Below, one piece after another: positions 11,351-23,419 of a stretch of DNA of 64,000 nt (within the stretch, counting starts at the first letter, position 1; each line of letters begins with the position of its first letter). The translations under genes and the position numbers were made by a program. The DNA comes from Cryptomeria japonica (Eukaryota; Streptophyta; Pinopsida; Cupressales; Cupressaceae), in assembly GCF_030272615.1 (NCBI RefSeq), contig NC_081409.1, positions 471,070,573 to 471,134,572 of the forward strand, given 5' to 3'. The notes beneath the pieces were generated by a model. That model ran no database searches and was not told the DNA's origin. It was given only the letters and a program-made list of their open reading frames with translations.

Positions 11351-12834
11351 GCTCTGATGCTAATAGATAATAAGATGAGAGGGGGGGGTGAATCATACAA
11401 ATTTAATCTTCAATATATTCAACAGATTCAACCTCGGTAGCTTATACTTCAGAATACATAACCAAAATTGTAAAACATTCAAACTCATGAACAGATAACA
11501 TCACAACACATATAACACTAGATTTAACGTGGAAACCCAAATAGGGAAAAACCACTGTGGGATTTCAGACCCACTAAGAAATATACCCTTCTAGAGTATG
11601 CTCGGTTAAAAGCAAATCCTGTTAAAGATTACAAACACATTGCTAGATGTGACCCGGTTAAGGGATTTCCCTCAGACTTGTTAGAGTCTTGCACTTTGTT
11701 AGAAGTGACCTTGTCAAAGGATTTCAAATACTCATTTAGAATGTTACCTTGCTAGAGGGTTTACAAATTAGACTGTTAGGTCCACTCGGTTAAGAGATTT
11801 CCTGTCACTTACAAAATAAACAATAGTAATAAAATATATTTGCAACTTCACATCTGAAATGCTAAAGCAGATTCTTATTTGCTCAAAACAATCTTGTCAT
11901 AAGACTTATGAAGTCCCTTGTTGGGCTTGCTGGGCTTCTCAATCTGTTCTTCAATCAGATCTTCAAGATTCTGAGCTCAGTAAACAATCCTGTAGCATCA
12001 CTATGCATACATTTTCCCGCATGCATTTCTTATCAACAATTTCTTATTTATAAATAATTTCTAACCGCTTAATCTCCTTGATCACATTTCCGATGATCAA
12101 TATTAGCCATCAGATCATCAAAGTTGACTAGGTTCAATGTATTCTTCGATCTGAAAATGTTTTACCTCACCTTGGAACTTGCATTCCTTCCTTGAAACTT
12201 GTACTAGGTTATTGTGCTTCAATCTGTGCTGTAGATCTTCCTCCTGTATTTTCCATGTTGTCGATACTCAACAAAATTCTTGCATGACAAACCAATCATC
12301 TGATCAACTCCAGCTCATCAACATCCTTCATTAAATAATGATTTTATTCATCCAATGCGATCTATTATAACTCGGTTGTTACTCGGTTAATACTGAACTT
12401 CTCTCGGTAGACATTCTGCCTTCTTTAACCGATATCAATTACCTTAGGGTTTACTGACTAGGTTCCTTGCTTAGTGACATAATACAGTATTAAACTTATA
12501 ATCAACAACATGTGAAGGATATCAAAACAATCAAAACAACATGATCTCATAATTGTCTAACTTGGTAATAGTTGCCCATTGAATAACTTATTTCTCCCCT
12601 TTATTATCACATTCTTTCTGTGTCACTTACCAACCTCCTAATACTCATCAACACATACTTCTCAAGATATTGCAAAATCATACTGAATAAGAAAATCAAT
12701 TTCTTGACATCAATGACAAAACAATATTATTAAGATAGTAATCATCCTTCTTCAGTTATATCAATAATCTACAACAACCTTCTCAATATCCTTATTGAAA
12801 TGCCAACAATCTCCTTTCTGTTGTAATGCCAACA
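11351..12834 (-). mobile_element. Copia-type LTR with short internal remnants on both sides
   Basis: Read on the - strand, an LTR runs from TGTTGGCATT at 12808 to about 11364. Its end region has the GATTCACCCCCCCTCTCA motif common in plant copia LTRs (here complemented at 11378-11395). Beyond its 3' end is TTAGCATCAGAGC (11351-11363), a decayed initiator-tRNA-Met primer-binding site. Upstream of its 5' end is AGAAAGGAGAT, a decayed polypurine tract. The repeated CTAACCGGGT/TCTAACAAG motifs are shared with the LTRs of the full copia element at 32059. Having both flanks means this is not a simple solo LTR. Confidence 0.65.
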
Positions 12835-12920
12835 AAATTGGTATCACTGGGTGTTTGATTTCTCAAGAAATCTGTCTAAGATTTAATTGAAATAATTGTA
12901 ATTCTGAGATGGCACCATGA

Positions 12921-15900
12921 AGAGATTTCACGGGGAAGGTTAATTTCCAGGAGAGAGCCATTTGTGATGACTCTTTAGAGCAATTAACTAGGTCCACTAA
13001 TGCTTCAAGTAAAATGGAAGAATTGGTGCCAAAAGATTCTCGCTTGAGAATTGGTGATGGCCTATACGATAAAGGGAATTGGTTAAGGGATCCCCAGATA
13101 GGAATATCAAGTTTGGGACTTTTCAAAGTGGGTTTTATCTAGAGAAATTCCCCTACTCCAATGAATAGTGTATGGGAACTAGATGTTGGGAAGCTCATAG
13201 TCCCTGGGGTCTTCATAGACATGGACCTGTTAACCCAAATTGCCAATAATTATGATGCCAACACTAGGACTATAAAGAATGTAAATGGCAGTACTCTAAT
13301 TGAAATAAATGATGATGAGTTTAGGAGAGTTTTCAGACTCAGTGAGGTATCAAATTATTTAGAGCCCATCAATTTTGAAACACTTGCAAAGGTCTATGCT
13401 GCACAAAGAGGCCACCTCAGAAATGGCCCCTTGAAGGAATTCGTCACCAAAATAGGAGGACTAACAGTTGTAGGCCCTAGCAATATGGAACCATTTTCAT
13501 TAAACATATTTACTTTGAGGGCTAAAGGGATGTATTGGTCCTTATGTCAGATTTTTTGGGAGGATGCAAAAACCACTATGCCAACCCACTATATGCTCAT
13601 GATAGCACAAATTTTGAACCCATCTCCGGCAGTGACTTTTGATTTTGTACCTTATCTCACTGATACCATTCATGAGGGATTGATAGGGATAAAAAATGCT
13701 AAGGTGGACATACCTTTTGGATGGTATTCTCTCCTCACGCACATGTTTCTATTTAAAGGTGCTGAATATTTTTCTAATGAAATGGACCTGATCAAAGAAA
13801 AAAATGGCAAGGAGATGCCCATTCAGTTGTGGAGCATAACTTTGTCCTGGGACAAAGAAGATGCAAGTTACCTAAAGTTTGATAGATGTTTTGCATCTAA
13901 GCTTAGGATCCTTTTGTGCCCACAGAACCCTAGGATTCCTAAAGCTCTCCTTGAATTCCTTAGGCCTAAGGAATTTGCTAAATACATCAAGATTGTGCAT
14001 AACTGGGGTGACATATATCTGTACCCTGTCTCCACTATGTTCAGAGTTTTTTGTTTTAGAGGAACTCCATATTCGCTCCCATATGAAGTCCCATTGAAGA
14101 TAGGAATTGCTGAGGTCCTGAGGTAGATTGGAGGCCTGCAAGAAGCAGAATTGACAAATAGGGGGAAAGGAACAATTTTCCCAGCTATTACTGTGGCACA
14201 TCAGTTTGTAATCACCAAGGGTGGTTGGACACATTTTGATGATTTCTTTCGGCCATACAGGTTGTCTACTGCAGTGGCAAGATTTGCTGACCCAAAGGGT
14301 TTCTTTAATGGTATGTTTAAGAAGAGAGCCATATGCAAGGGTAAGGCACACCAGTTCCATTTTCCTGAAGATTTGATCAGAAATGAGTTCAATTTATATG
14401 TATAGGAATTGAGGAAAGAAAGTGGATAGCTTTTAAGAAACCTCTGGACTTCATCAACCTATTTGATAGTAAGTATGACCCCCTAGCCATTTTTACTCCT
14501 TTTGAGGAAAAGGTCAAGTTTTTGAATCTTTATTTTGAAGATTTAATGAAAACTTTAAAGGAGAAGAGGGAGGCTATATTAAAGAATGACCCTGAAAAGG
14601 CTAAACTTGTCTTAGGTAAGCCTGCATTTGGAAAGATAGTTCCCCCAGATGATTATGTGATGCACAAAATACCTACTTATAATGTTCCAATGCCAACAAA
14701 AGGTGAATCTTCCTCCTTAAAGGGAAAAAGGCCATTAGTAGACGTTGTGGAGATCCAAGACTCTCCTAAAAGGCAAAGGGCAGGAAAAGAGGTACAAACA
14801 AATGAGCCTTTATATTCTCCATCTCAATCCCCAATCCATGTAGGGGATGAACATGTAGTAGCAGAGCAACTGCAGCAATTAGGAAGCCTTGGGGAAATCA
14901 CTCTCACGTATGAGGAGTTGCAAGAAGGAATTCCTGAAGAACTAGCAATTGCCCAAATGGATCTAACTGCAGTGGACTTTATAGGAAAAGAACTGGACCT
15001 TGTCATTAAGCAGGCCAGTGAGGAATTTTTAGCGGATGATAGTTTACTCAAAATAGGATCCTTCTTGTAGTTTGTTTGGAGGAGAAATATAGGCCAATTC
15101 AAGGCAAGATGTGAGACAAGAAAAAGTAAGAATCCTCACAAAGATGCATCTGTAGTTGAAGCAAACGCAAAGCAAGAAATGTTGACAGAATTTGGGAATA
15201 TTACCCTAGAACAAGGGAGGAAAATGATTGCAGAAGCAAGAGTTCTGATTCTCCCTAAATGGGATATAGTAGATGCATTAGTGCTTGAGGCAGTATAGAA
15301 GGAGATAAAGCCGTTGGAAGGAGTAACTTATAGCAATGATCATATTGCTTTAGTTATGTAGTCACTAAGGAGGGAAGAGAGCAAAAAGAGGAAAGACACC
15401 TCAGACTCCAGCTATCTCGGAGGCATGATTGTGAAGAGAGTAAAGGACATAGGGGTAGTGGAGGCTGCTAGCACAAATTTGGAATCAGCAAAATTCAACA
15501 TGGCTGTAGCTGAGAAAGAGGCTAAGGAAAAGGCTGATCTCCAGGTCAAGTTGGAGGTAATCCTAAAATCCTACAATGAAGCCCAAGCTAAAATAACTCA
15601 GAGGGATAGTATGATTGCTAAATTGAAGAATCAAATGGCAGGGCAACCTCATCAAAGTGAGTCTTCTACATTGATGATTGCCTCTTCCCCAACTAAACCT
15701 CCATCAACTAGTCCAATCATTGAGTTTCCCTTGTCCCTTGTAAATCCTGGTTTCCAATCTACTGAATCTATTCAAGATGAAATGGAAAAATTGAAGCAGG
15801 CTCAATTCATATTTGCAAGTAAATATGAGGAGAAGGTTAGGGGAACAATTTTAAAGTTTGCTGACACAATAGGGGCTTCTATTGTGTATATATATATGAA

Positions 15901-16474
15901 AAGAGTTTTAAGCATGTTGACTAATTTTAAGGAAGACAAGGCTACTATGGAGCCAATTTTAAATAAATGGATGGCAAGGGAATCAGACTTGGAACTTATG
16001 TGCTCATCCTATGAAGAGGCAGAGGTTGATGCCACTATTAAGTCCACATGTGAGTTGGTTTAAGGTATGTCTAGGTTAGCAGAAGGAAGAGTTGGTCTAG
16101 AGAGAAAAGCAAATATGTATAGGAAGGTATATGCTAACTAGAAGTTTGAATTATTTCCTGGGGGTTTTTTTAGTTCAATTCAGTTGAAAGATGAAGAAGT
16201 ATGGTTTGGTGAGTTAGAACATAAATTGTCTCAATGGATAAATGAAGTCATCAATTTTGATGATACATCTTTATTTAGTAGAAAAATTGAGGAAATTGAA
16301 AAGATAAAGTCACACTATAATTTTCTGGAAACTGAAGTTCAACAATTGAGGAACACCTGGAAAAGATTAAACAAGCTAAAGAAGAAAATTGTTAGTTATT
16401 CTTGGCCCAATGATGACGTATTTCAAGGATGGAAAGACAAATATATGGTGCAAGAAGCGGAGGATCAAGAATAA
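12921..16474 (+). pseudogene. Long ORF in gypsy 3' region/U3, unknown function
   Basis: A reading frame of roughly 1180 codons can be followed after allowing stops and one frameshift at about 14405-14520. The first frame covers about 12921-14405 (stops at 13140 and 14124). The second covers about 14410-16474 (stops at 15068, 15359, 16061, 16139 and one near 15295). The N-terminal half is globular (VWELDVGKLIVPGVFIDM, MYWSLCQIFWEDAKTT, WTHFDDFFRPYR). The middle has a basic, nuclear-signal-like stretch (KGKRPLVDV...SPKRQRAGK, 14720-14790). The C-terminal third is coiled-coil-like. I do not recognise the family; a plant mobile-domain-like protein is only a guess. The last 1.5 kb is duplicated in the 5' LTR. 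Stops at 16061 and 16139 are shared with that copy, so the ORF was already broken before this insertion. Confidence 0.65.
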
Positions 16475-17669
16475 TCAATTGATGCTGCAACATTGTAACA
16501 ACCTTTGGGAAGTTAGGGAGGAAAGTGATTTGTAACATCTTTCAAGAGGTAATTATGGTTGTAACAAACTATTCCTAGGAAAGTCCGAAGCTTGTATGCA
16601 TCCATATAAATGGACACTAGAACTATTGAAAAGATCATCACAAGAATTTGTAAAGAAACTCTGCCGAAATATATCTAAGGTTTTCTGGTTCTTTGAGAAA
16701 TCACCCTGAGTTATGTACAATTTTCAAAAATGGATATTAATATACAGATCAAAGAATTCTGAGCCTAGATCTTTGTTGTCTTCTTGGGTGCATTCATTGA
16801 TTTACTGTTTTGTTTTAAATAATCTAGGGTTATTTTATTGAATAGGGTTTGCAAGGCAATCTTACAGACATGTTTTAGCTTTTTCTCTCAAGGAGGGGAA
16901 TTAAATATACGTGAAACCTTTATGTTAGTAAATCAATTGTTTTCTTCTTGAATTTGATGACTGGGTCTAGCATGAAGAAAAGACACATATATATGTCAGG
17001 AATATATTAGGTTGATAAAGCCAAATTAATTATATGTATGTGAATGTTAAAATTTGGAATTCTTGTTTATTTTGGGTTACTCTATAGCCCGAAATAGGCA
17101 CTGATATCATTTGTGGAGTTTTTCTATCTTCCTTGGGGTTGTCATGCCCAACTTTTGGGCACGAACGGAAATTTTTTTTTTTTGAAATAATGCAACTTTG
17201 GTTTGGTCTTAACTATATTTGTATAAATCGGGTAATTAAATTTCAATTGGGAACAAGGTTTACTAAGTTATCAACGAGCTAATATCTCTCCCAAAAGGAT
17301 TAACACTAAGCTTCATTAATAAATAATTAGAATCTCAAGTATAAGGATTACTTCCGAATTTAAACTTTCTTTATGAAATTTGTTTTATCATTCCTAACCT
17401 TCTAGGATTTCTAAATTTATTTATCCTTGTAATTTAAAACACCTTATTTAAATGAATTTCTCGTAATTTAAAAAAATACTATATAATCTTAAAACTTAAA
17501 TGGCCCTCAAATAATATTGCTATATACATTATTTTTTTGAGACTAATCCACCAGGTATAAAAATCCTCTTATAAAGTTTCTTCTACATTGCCCAAAGTTT
17601 AATAAAAAAAATACTCAATCTTAATATTACATCTAACAAATTTATTTACTCATAATTACTAAAATTAGT

Positions 17670-17732
17670 CCACTCCTATATATATATGTATGTATATATA
17701 TATATAAATATATATATATACATACACATATA
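17670..17732. repeat. TA/CATA microsatellite
   Basis: Alternating TA with a few interruptions. Further TA tracts in the same solo LTR lie near 18498-18520, 18614-18642 and 18756-18796. Confidence 0.8.
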
Positions 17733-17999
17733 TTTATTCACATGTACATTTTATTTAATGATGTAATTCAAAGAGGGGGTTTATATTAAGTTTATAAATA
17801 CACCCTAGAGAGAGGGGTGGAGCTTATATCTTACTATTAAAATTATCCCATTTAAATATTTCATCTCCCTCCACACTCACATGTTTATTTTAAAACTGTG
17901 TGTGTGCTTGCCCTAACCCGAACTAGGGTTAGGGCGAATTTTGTTATTACTGAAGCCTTCCTTCCCCCTTTTTTTTTTTTATCTTTGAAACCTGAGTGT

Positions 18000-18395
18000 T
18001 TGTGTGTGAGTGTAGGGCGCGTCGGCGGCCACGGGAGGGGCGTGCAGGCCGAACCCGCAGCCGAACCCTCCCCCGTTATTTTTTTTTTTTTAGCGTTTGA
18101 TTGGGTTATCGCGGCGGAGAAGGGCCGAGCGGGGGAAGTTCGCATTACCCCGCGGCGTTTGTATTTTTTTCTTTGTTTGAAACCCGGGCGTGGAGTGTTT
18201 AACTTCTAACGCAGCGTAGCGGGGGGGGGGGGAGTAAAGGGGAGGCGGAGCGGGGAACGACCACCGCAGCTGCGGACGGCGCCGCTGCAGGCTGCGGCCT
18301 CGCCGCTGCAGGCTGCGGCCTCGCCACCCGCAGTCTGCGGGTGCCGCAGGCTGCGGCCGCCACCGGCGGGTGCTGTGGCCCCGCGTTAACCTAGC
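18000..18395. repeat. GC-rich island with short tandem repeats
   Basis: A GC-rich block inside an AT-rich LTR. Two 21-bp units (GCCGCTGCAGGCTGCGGCCT plus one base) start at 18281 and 18302 and are followed by looser copies. Homopolymer T runs lie inside it and on its right side, and a telomere-like CTAGGGTTAGGG lies just to its left at 17923-17934. Weak ORFs of about 100 codons on both strands are composition artefacts. Confidence 0.75.
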
Positions 18396-18611
18396 AGATT
18401 TTTGTTAAATGTTTTTTTTTTTTCTTTGGTGTATATTTCGTTTTCAAGCAATGTTATAGCATTCGAAATTTAATAATATGGTTTTTGTTTAATAACATTT
18501 ATATATATATATATATATTTTTTTTTTTTATATGAAAATATAATTTGGTAAAATAAAATGCATAAAGCTTTCTGTTTGAAACTTGCAGATGTTTTTTTTT
18601 TGTAAAGGAAT

Positions 18612-18642
<31 letters not shown>

Positions 18643-21600
18643 CATATTATCAGTTTTCTTCCCTTTTTTGTGGTAATTATCAGATTCTGGAAATGAATTT
18701 TTTTTTTTGAAACAGATTCTTCAAATGATACTTAGTGTTTTAAAAAATGTATATAAATGTATATATATATATAAGTATATATATATATATATATATTTTT
18801 ATGCATGGTTATTTGTCACTCAAGTAAGCCTATATTTTTTGAAAACAACTAACATTGCATGCTTTTTAGCAACTAATAATGCAACCTTTTTGAGTAACAA
18901 AATAAACCTAAATCTAAATGTAATATTTTCTTTCCTTGTAACTAAATACTAAAACTAATTGCTAAATGTATTTTTTGGAAAGGAATAAATTATTGTAACA
19001 AGTTTCATTTTCTGCAAATAATGGGAAATAAATGACTGTTTTATTTTTAAATTAAGTTTACAGTAGCATAGTTTCATTTACTTGCAGAATACAAGAAAAT
19101 AAAATGCATTTACTTCTCTTCCTTTGTAAATATGAAATTTTTCATACAATCTACATTACTTCTTTCATTTGCAACTACTAAAATAGGGAAAACATCAAAT
19201 ATTTCATTATCAAGTAGATATCAGTAAATTATGGGTACAAAATAAACATGAATACAAATGGGTTGAAAACCCAACAATGTTTTTTTTTTCTCTACATAGT
19301 AACTTGAAAATAATTACAACTCTTTCTCTTTCTTGAAAGTAAATACTACAAATGCTCACATTCTCCTTTTAGACACTACAACATTGAATCTTTCCATTTC
19401 TCTTTTTTTTTTTAAAAACACATTTTTTTTTTTCTGCAACATAAAACAACAACATAGTCCTTTAATCCTTCTTTTCCCATTCCCATGCAACCTGCAATAA
19501 AACACATTTTTGACCATGGGAAGCTCACCTCCCAGCCTAGGCTTACTAGAAGCCACCCCCGAGCTTAGAGAACCAAGCACTAGACGGGTTACAAACAAGC
19601 AACTCTACACAAACAATAGGAAAACACTCAACATACAAATTTCCCATCCAAGCTACACTTTCACCACATTCATGGTGACTCATCCATGGGTGGAAGTGGA
19701 CCAAGTACCAATGGGGAGAATGCATGCCAAAATATAACACAAGCCACCTCATGGCAATACAAATGCAACAAAATACTCCCACAATCCTTATGCCCCCCAA
19801 AAGGCTCAAGGCCATATTTACTCCCCTTTTGGCCCCCAAATGCATACACAAGGCTAAGCAACAAGGGTCACAAGGAACACCCTTGAGATCACTCTCCATA
19901 AGGAGAGCCTCTCACCCATGGCTGTCATACTCCTTCCACCCCAAGATCTTCCTACCCTCCCAAGAGTAGGAGATCTTGGACACTCCCAAAACAACAAGAA
20001 CACAAAACAAAACACATAGAAAAGAAAACTACACATTCTTTACTTACACAAAAACTTCATATAACACTTTCTTTACAAGCATCTCTTTTCTACAACAAAA
20101 CAACATAACTAACACATACAACATAAACAAGAGGAGGTAAGAAGTAACCAACCTTATTCTGCCAATAGGTATGCTAAATTTAGTTGGGGAAGAGCTACCC
20201 AATTCCACACTAACTTTCTCCAAATTCCCCCAAAAGTGCTATTCTCCTACTAACTTTTTCAAAACAAGCATAATCTCCAAGAATGGAGAGTGGGTGATTA
20301 CTCACTAAGTCTCCAATTCTTGCCTAAGAAGGCCTCTCACACACTTCCCAACCCCTTGGGTGAGGTGTGAGTTCCCATTGGTTGCCCTTCCCAAACTCTT
20401 ACACACTTAACAAAATTGGAAAGGGAAAAGGTGGAAGAAGATGGGGAAGAGGGTTTGACATCAAAAGAGAAGGTTCTCTATCCTAGGAGGAACTTTCTAA
20501 GTTGAATTTTCGTTCATCTTGGAAACACCACTTTTTGAAGTGACTAAATGGTCACATAGGAGAAGCCACATGTTGCAAAATACCCCTAACCCATAGGTAT
20601 ACCCTTTGGACCTTTGGAAAAGCCCTAAAACTGACCCTAGGAGTCCATTAAACCCATTGGAAACCCAACTGAAGTTTACCTACGGGTCAAACTTGAGTTG
20701 ACCACTCCCAAGACTCCCTACCCAAGGCAAATTTGGGACCACACTCATGTTTTTGAATGGCTTTGGTAGAAACAAAACTCCCTCCAAGAGACAAGTCAAA
20801 ATCAATGACACTTAATCAGCACATGTGTCAAGTGACACAATAAAAATACAATATAAAAATCACACATGGAATTTGTCTCTTGTAGGATTACACATATACA
20901 TATAAATTAATTTTTTTAACACTCAAGCATCATACACTTCACAAATAAAACACATTACAATGGGGTGTTGTCTCTCCAAATAGACAACTCCCGACTTAAC
21001 AAACGCACATTGGTCTAGGCTTGGTTCTCCATATAAATTCCATGGTCACATGGATAATTTTCCTACGCATCTCAATTAACACATTAGTAATTCCAAATAA
21101 TCACATTTATACATAATCAAATACATGGATTCCTTTGCACATCAAACACTCATACATTTGGCAACAGTAATTCAATATCTCATTTGTTTTCAAATTCAAT
21201 TTCACATAAGCAATTAACATAATTTCCCAAAATTGAACCATTCATAAATATGCATCATTTTTCTATCATCAAAATGAAGTCCTGCAAATTTCCAATAATG
21301 ACATTCACCATCATAATGTAATTCTATTCTAGTATCATATCTAAAGTTTCATAATCACCATGCATGAAATAAAGCATCAACATATGTCAGTGTGATCCAA
21401 ATCATGGAATCATATAAGTTCTAAGTCCATAAAGCATAAATAAAGCATCCATAATAGTCTCAATATGCAAATAACTGAAAATGTCAAACTGAGTCGAGGT
21501 AGGGCCTCACAGGAGTCAAGACTGAAAATGAACACATGTTTTTCTCTTTAGTTTTAGTATTGTTGAGGTGATGAGGTTCATAGGTTTCTAACACTGGTTT

Positions 21601-21806
21601 ACTGTGGATCTTATATTATAATTGTGAAAGTATTCACAAGAGGTACACCCACCTAAGCCTAGGATAGGCTTAAAGTGTAGAGGGTTTTGTATAAACCTTG
21701 TTATATGTTATTCTGGATTTTGATTTTCTTATCGTTCTCTCCACATGCAATAGAGGCTTTAAATTTTCTTACAAAGGGGTAGGGAAATCAGAATTTGAGA
21801 ACAACA

Positions 21807-23046
21807 ACACCTGTGGCTAGGATTGAATCTATAAGATTATTTCTTGCCTATGCTGCACATAAAAACTACAAGATTTATCAGATGGATGTTAAGTGTGCTT
21901 TTCTAAATGGGGATCTTGATGAGGAAGTTTATATTGAGAAACCTGATGGTTTTTCACTTTCAGATGATAAAAACATGGTTTGCAGGTTAAAGAAAGCCTT
22001 ATATGGATTAAAACAGGCACCTAGAGCTTGGTATACAAGGTTGGACAAATATCTTTTAAAGCTTCATTTCACTAAAGGTAATGCTGACAATAATCTATAT
22101 TATAAGTCATTGATGATGATATATTGATTATTGAGGTCTTTGTTGATGACATCATTTTTGGAGGTGAAGATAAGTTGTCCAGGGAATTTTCTAACAATAT
22201 GGAGAATGAATTTGAGATGTCTATGATTGGGGAAATGAAATTTTTCTTAGGTTTGTGGACTACTCAGACTGATAAAGGTATTTTCATCTGTCAAACTAAG
22301 TATGGTAGAGAGATATTGAAGAAATTTGGTATGGAAAATTCTAAACCGGTTAGTCCTCCTATGGTTACAAGTGAGAAATTGACAAGGAAAGATGAATGAT
22401 GTATTCTATATTTGACTCAGACTAGACAGATATAGTGAATGTTGTTTGCATTTCATCAAGATATTGAAGTGATCCTAGAGAAAATCATGAGAGTGCGGTG
22501 AAAAGGATTTTTAGATACTTATAAGGAGCATCTGAATATGTTTTGTGGTATCCTAAAGATGATGACTTTACTTTATGTGCATATATAGATGCAAATTGGG
22601 TAGGTGATGTTGATAACCAAAAAAGTACTTCCAGTGGAGCTTTCTTTCTTGGAAAGAAACTTATTTCATGGATCAACAAGAAACAATCATGTAATTCTTT
22701 ATCTACTGTTGAAGCTAAGTATGTTGCTGCTGCTACTAATTGTACACAAGTTCTATGGATGAAGCAAATGTTGAAGGACATAAAAGTGCATTACAATGGA
22801 CTAGTAGTTATTCATTGTGATAACTATGCTGCTATTAACATATCAAAGAATCTGGTATTTCACTCTAAGACAAAGAACATATCTATCAAGTATAACTTTT
22901 TGAAGGAAAAGGTGGAAGAAAATGAAGTTAGATTGGTTTATGTGAACACTAAAGAGCAAATTGCAGACATATTCACTAAACCTTTTCCTAAAGAATCATT
23001 TGAGTACCATAGAGACATATTAGGGGTTTCTGCCCCTCCGACATAA
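21807..23046 (+). pseudogene. pol: Copia pol, 3' half: RT and RNase H
   Basis: This is the remaining part of a Ty1/copia polyprotein. It begins abruptly inside RT ([17 protein letters not shown]), where the gypsy element inserted. RT motifs [12 protein letters not shown] (about 21880) and [12 protein letters not shown] are followed by a 1-base frameshift near 22112 and then FVDDIIFGGED (22139), which carries the catalytic DD. A degraded, shortened stretch follows (22399-22540). Copia RNase H follows (YIDANWVGDVDNQKSTSSG, ADIFTKPFPKE), ending at TAA 23044. The 5' part (gag, protease, integrase) is not in the window and should lie left of the gypsy element. Confidence 0.88.
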
Positions 23047-23419
23047 AATTGATTGATGTGATTTGGCATCAGTCTGGTATGCATTATCAGAGCTATTATT
23101 CATTTTGGATTGATGTGGTGATGCTATTACTCAGGGGGACTAGTTAGTCTTGTGATCCAGTGGTTTATGATTTTGCTTTGATATTTATGTCAGATCTTTG
23201 GCATTGATGTCAAAGGGGGAGAGATATCAATGTGAAAAAATTAAGGAGTTATATACATTAGGGGGGAAAGTTTGCAGAACTTAACTGAGATATCATCTAT
23301 AGGGAGAGTATGGATCAGAACTTTATTGCTATATTCTTGTATGGGAGATTTGTTTGGCATTTCTTGGCACTTGGATGTTTTTCACATCTAGTGTTGCCAT
23401 CAATGCCAAAGGGGGAGAT
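23047..23419 (+). other. Copia 3' untranslated region and polypurine tract
   Basis: Non-coding sequence with two 'CAAAGGGGGAGA'-type motifs. The second one (about 23407-23419) directly precedes the LTR and is the functional type of polypurine tract. The first (about 23210-23222) looks like a duplicate. Confidence 0.65.

Larger units (their letters stand above)
17140..21511 (-). mobile_element. 4372-bp solo LTR inserted in the gypsy 3' LTR
   Basis: The ends are TGTCATGCCC and GGGCCTCACA. The flanks are GGGGT (17135-17139) and GGAGT (21512-21516), a 5-bp target duplication with one change. The uninterrupted site is visible at about 2190-2200. No coding ORF or internal domain is present. Read on the - strand it starts TGTGAGGCCCTACCTCGACT, resembling TGTAATGCCCCTACCCTAGT of the giant LTRs at 46605 and 56745, and ends GGGCATGACA, resembling GGGGCATTACA. 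The orientation is therefore probably -. It contains a GC-rich island, several TA tracts, and otherwise low-complexity AT-rich sequence. Confidence 0.8.
1..21806 (+). mobile_element. Tat/Ogre-like Ty3/gypsy retrotransposon, nearly complete
   Basis: The order is LTR end, primer-binding site (2489), gag (2772), pol (to 9641), a repeat-rich 3' region, then a second copy of the first 2.5 kb ending at 21806. The terminal repeat is direct: 1-2485 matches 14943-17134 joined to 21517-21806. The 5' LTR begins upstream of the window. The element carries two later passengers, a copia LTR (11351-12834, - strand) and a 4372-bp solo LTR (17140-21511). On its right it abuts the middle of a copia reverse transcriptase, so it inserted into that older copia element. 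Domain content (archaeal-type RNase H besides the normal one, large LTR, long 3' region) fits the Tat/Ogre branch. All reading frames are broken. Confidence 0.85.
14943..21806 (+). repeat. 3' LTR of the gypsy element (minimum extent), split by insertion
   Basis: This matches 1-2485 over its whole length once 17140-21511 and one target-duplication copy are removed. The true left end lies at or upstream of 14943 and cannot be fixed because the partner copy leaves the window. If the LTR contains the whole ORF it would start near 12840 and be about 4.6 kb. Its TATA box is at about 16605. Parts 16475-17134 and 21512-21806 are non-coding R/U5. Confidence 0.8.

Noticed and set aside
13161-14126. Host gene encoding a plant mobile-domain-like protein
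   Set aside because: The downstream part of the same frame is duplicated in the gypsy LTR, so the ORF belongs to the element; the domain guess has no firm motif.
19356-20036. ORFs of 60-117 codons on both strands in the solo LTR
   Set aside because: Overlapping, without domains, and inside an LTR with a verified empty site.
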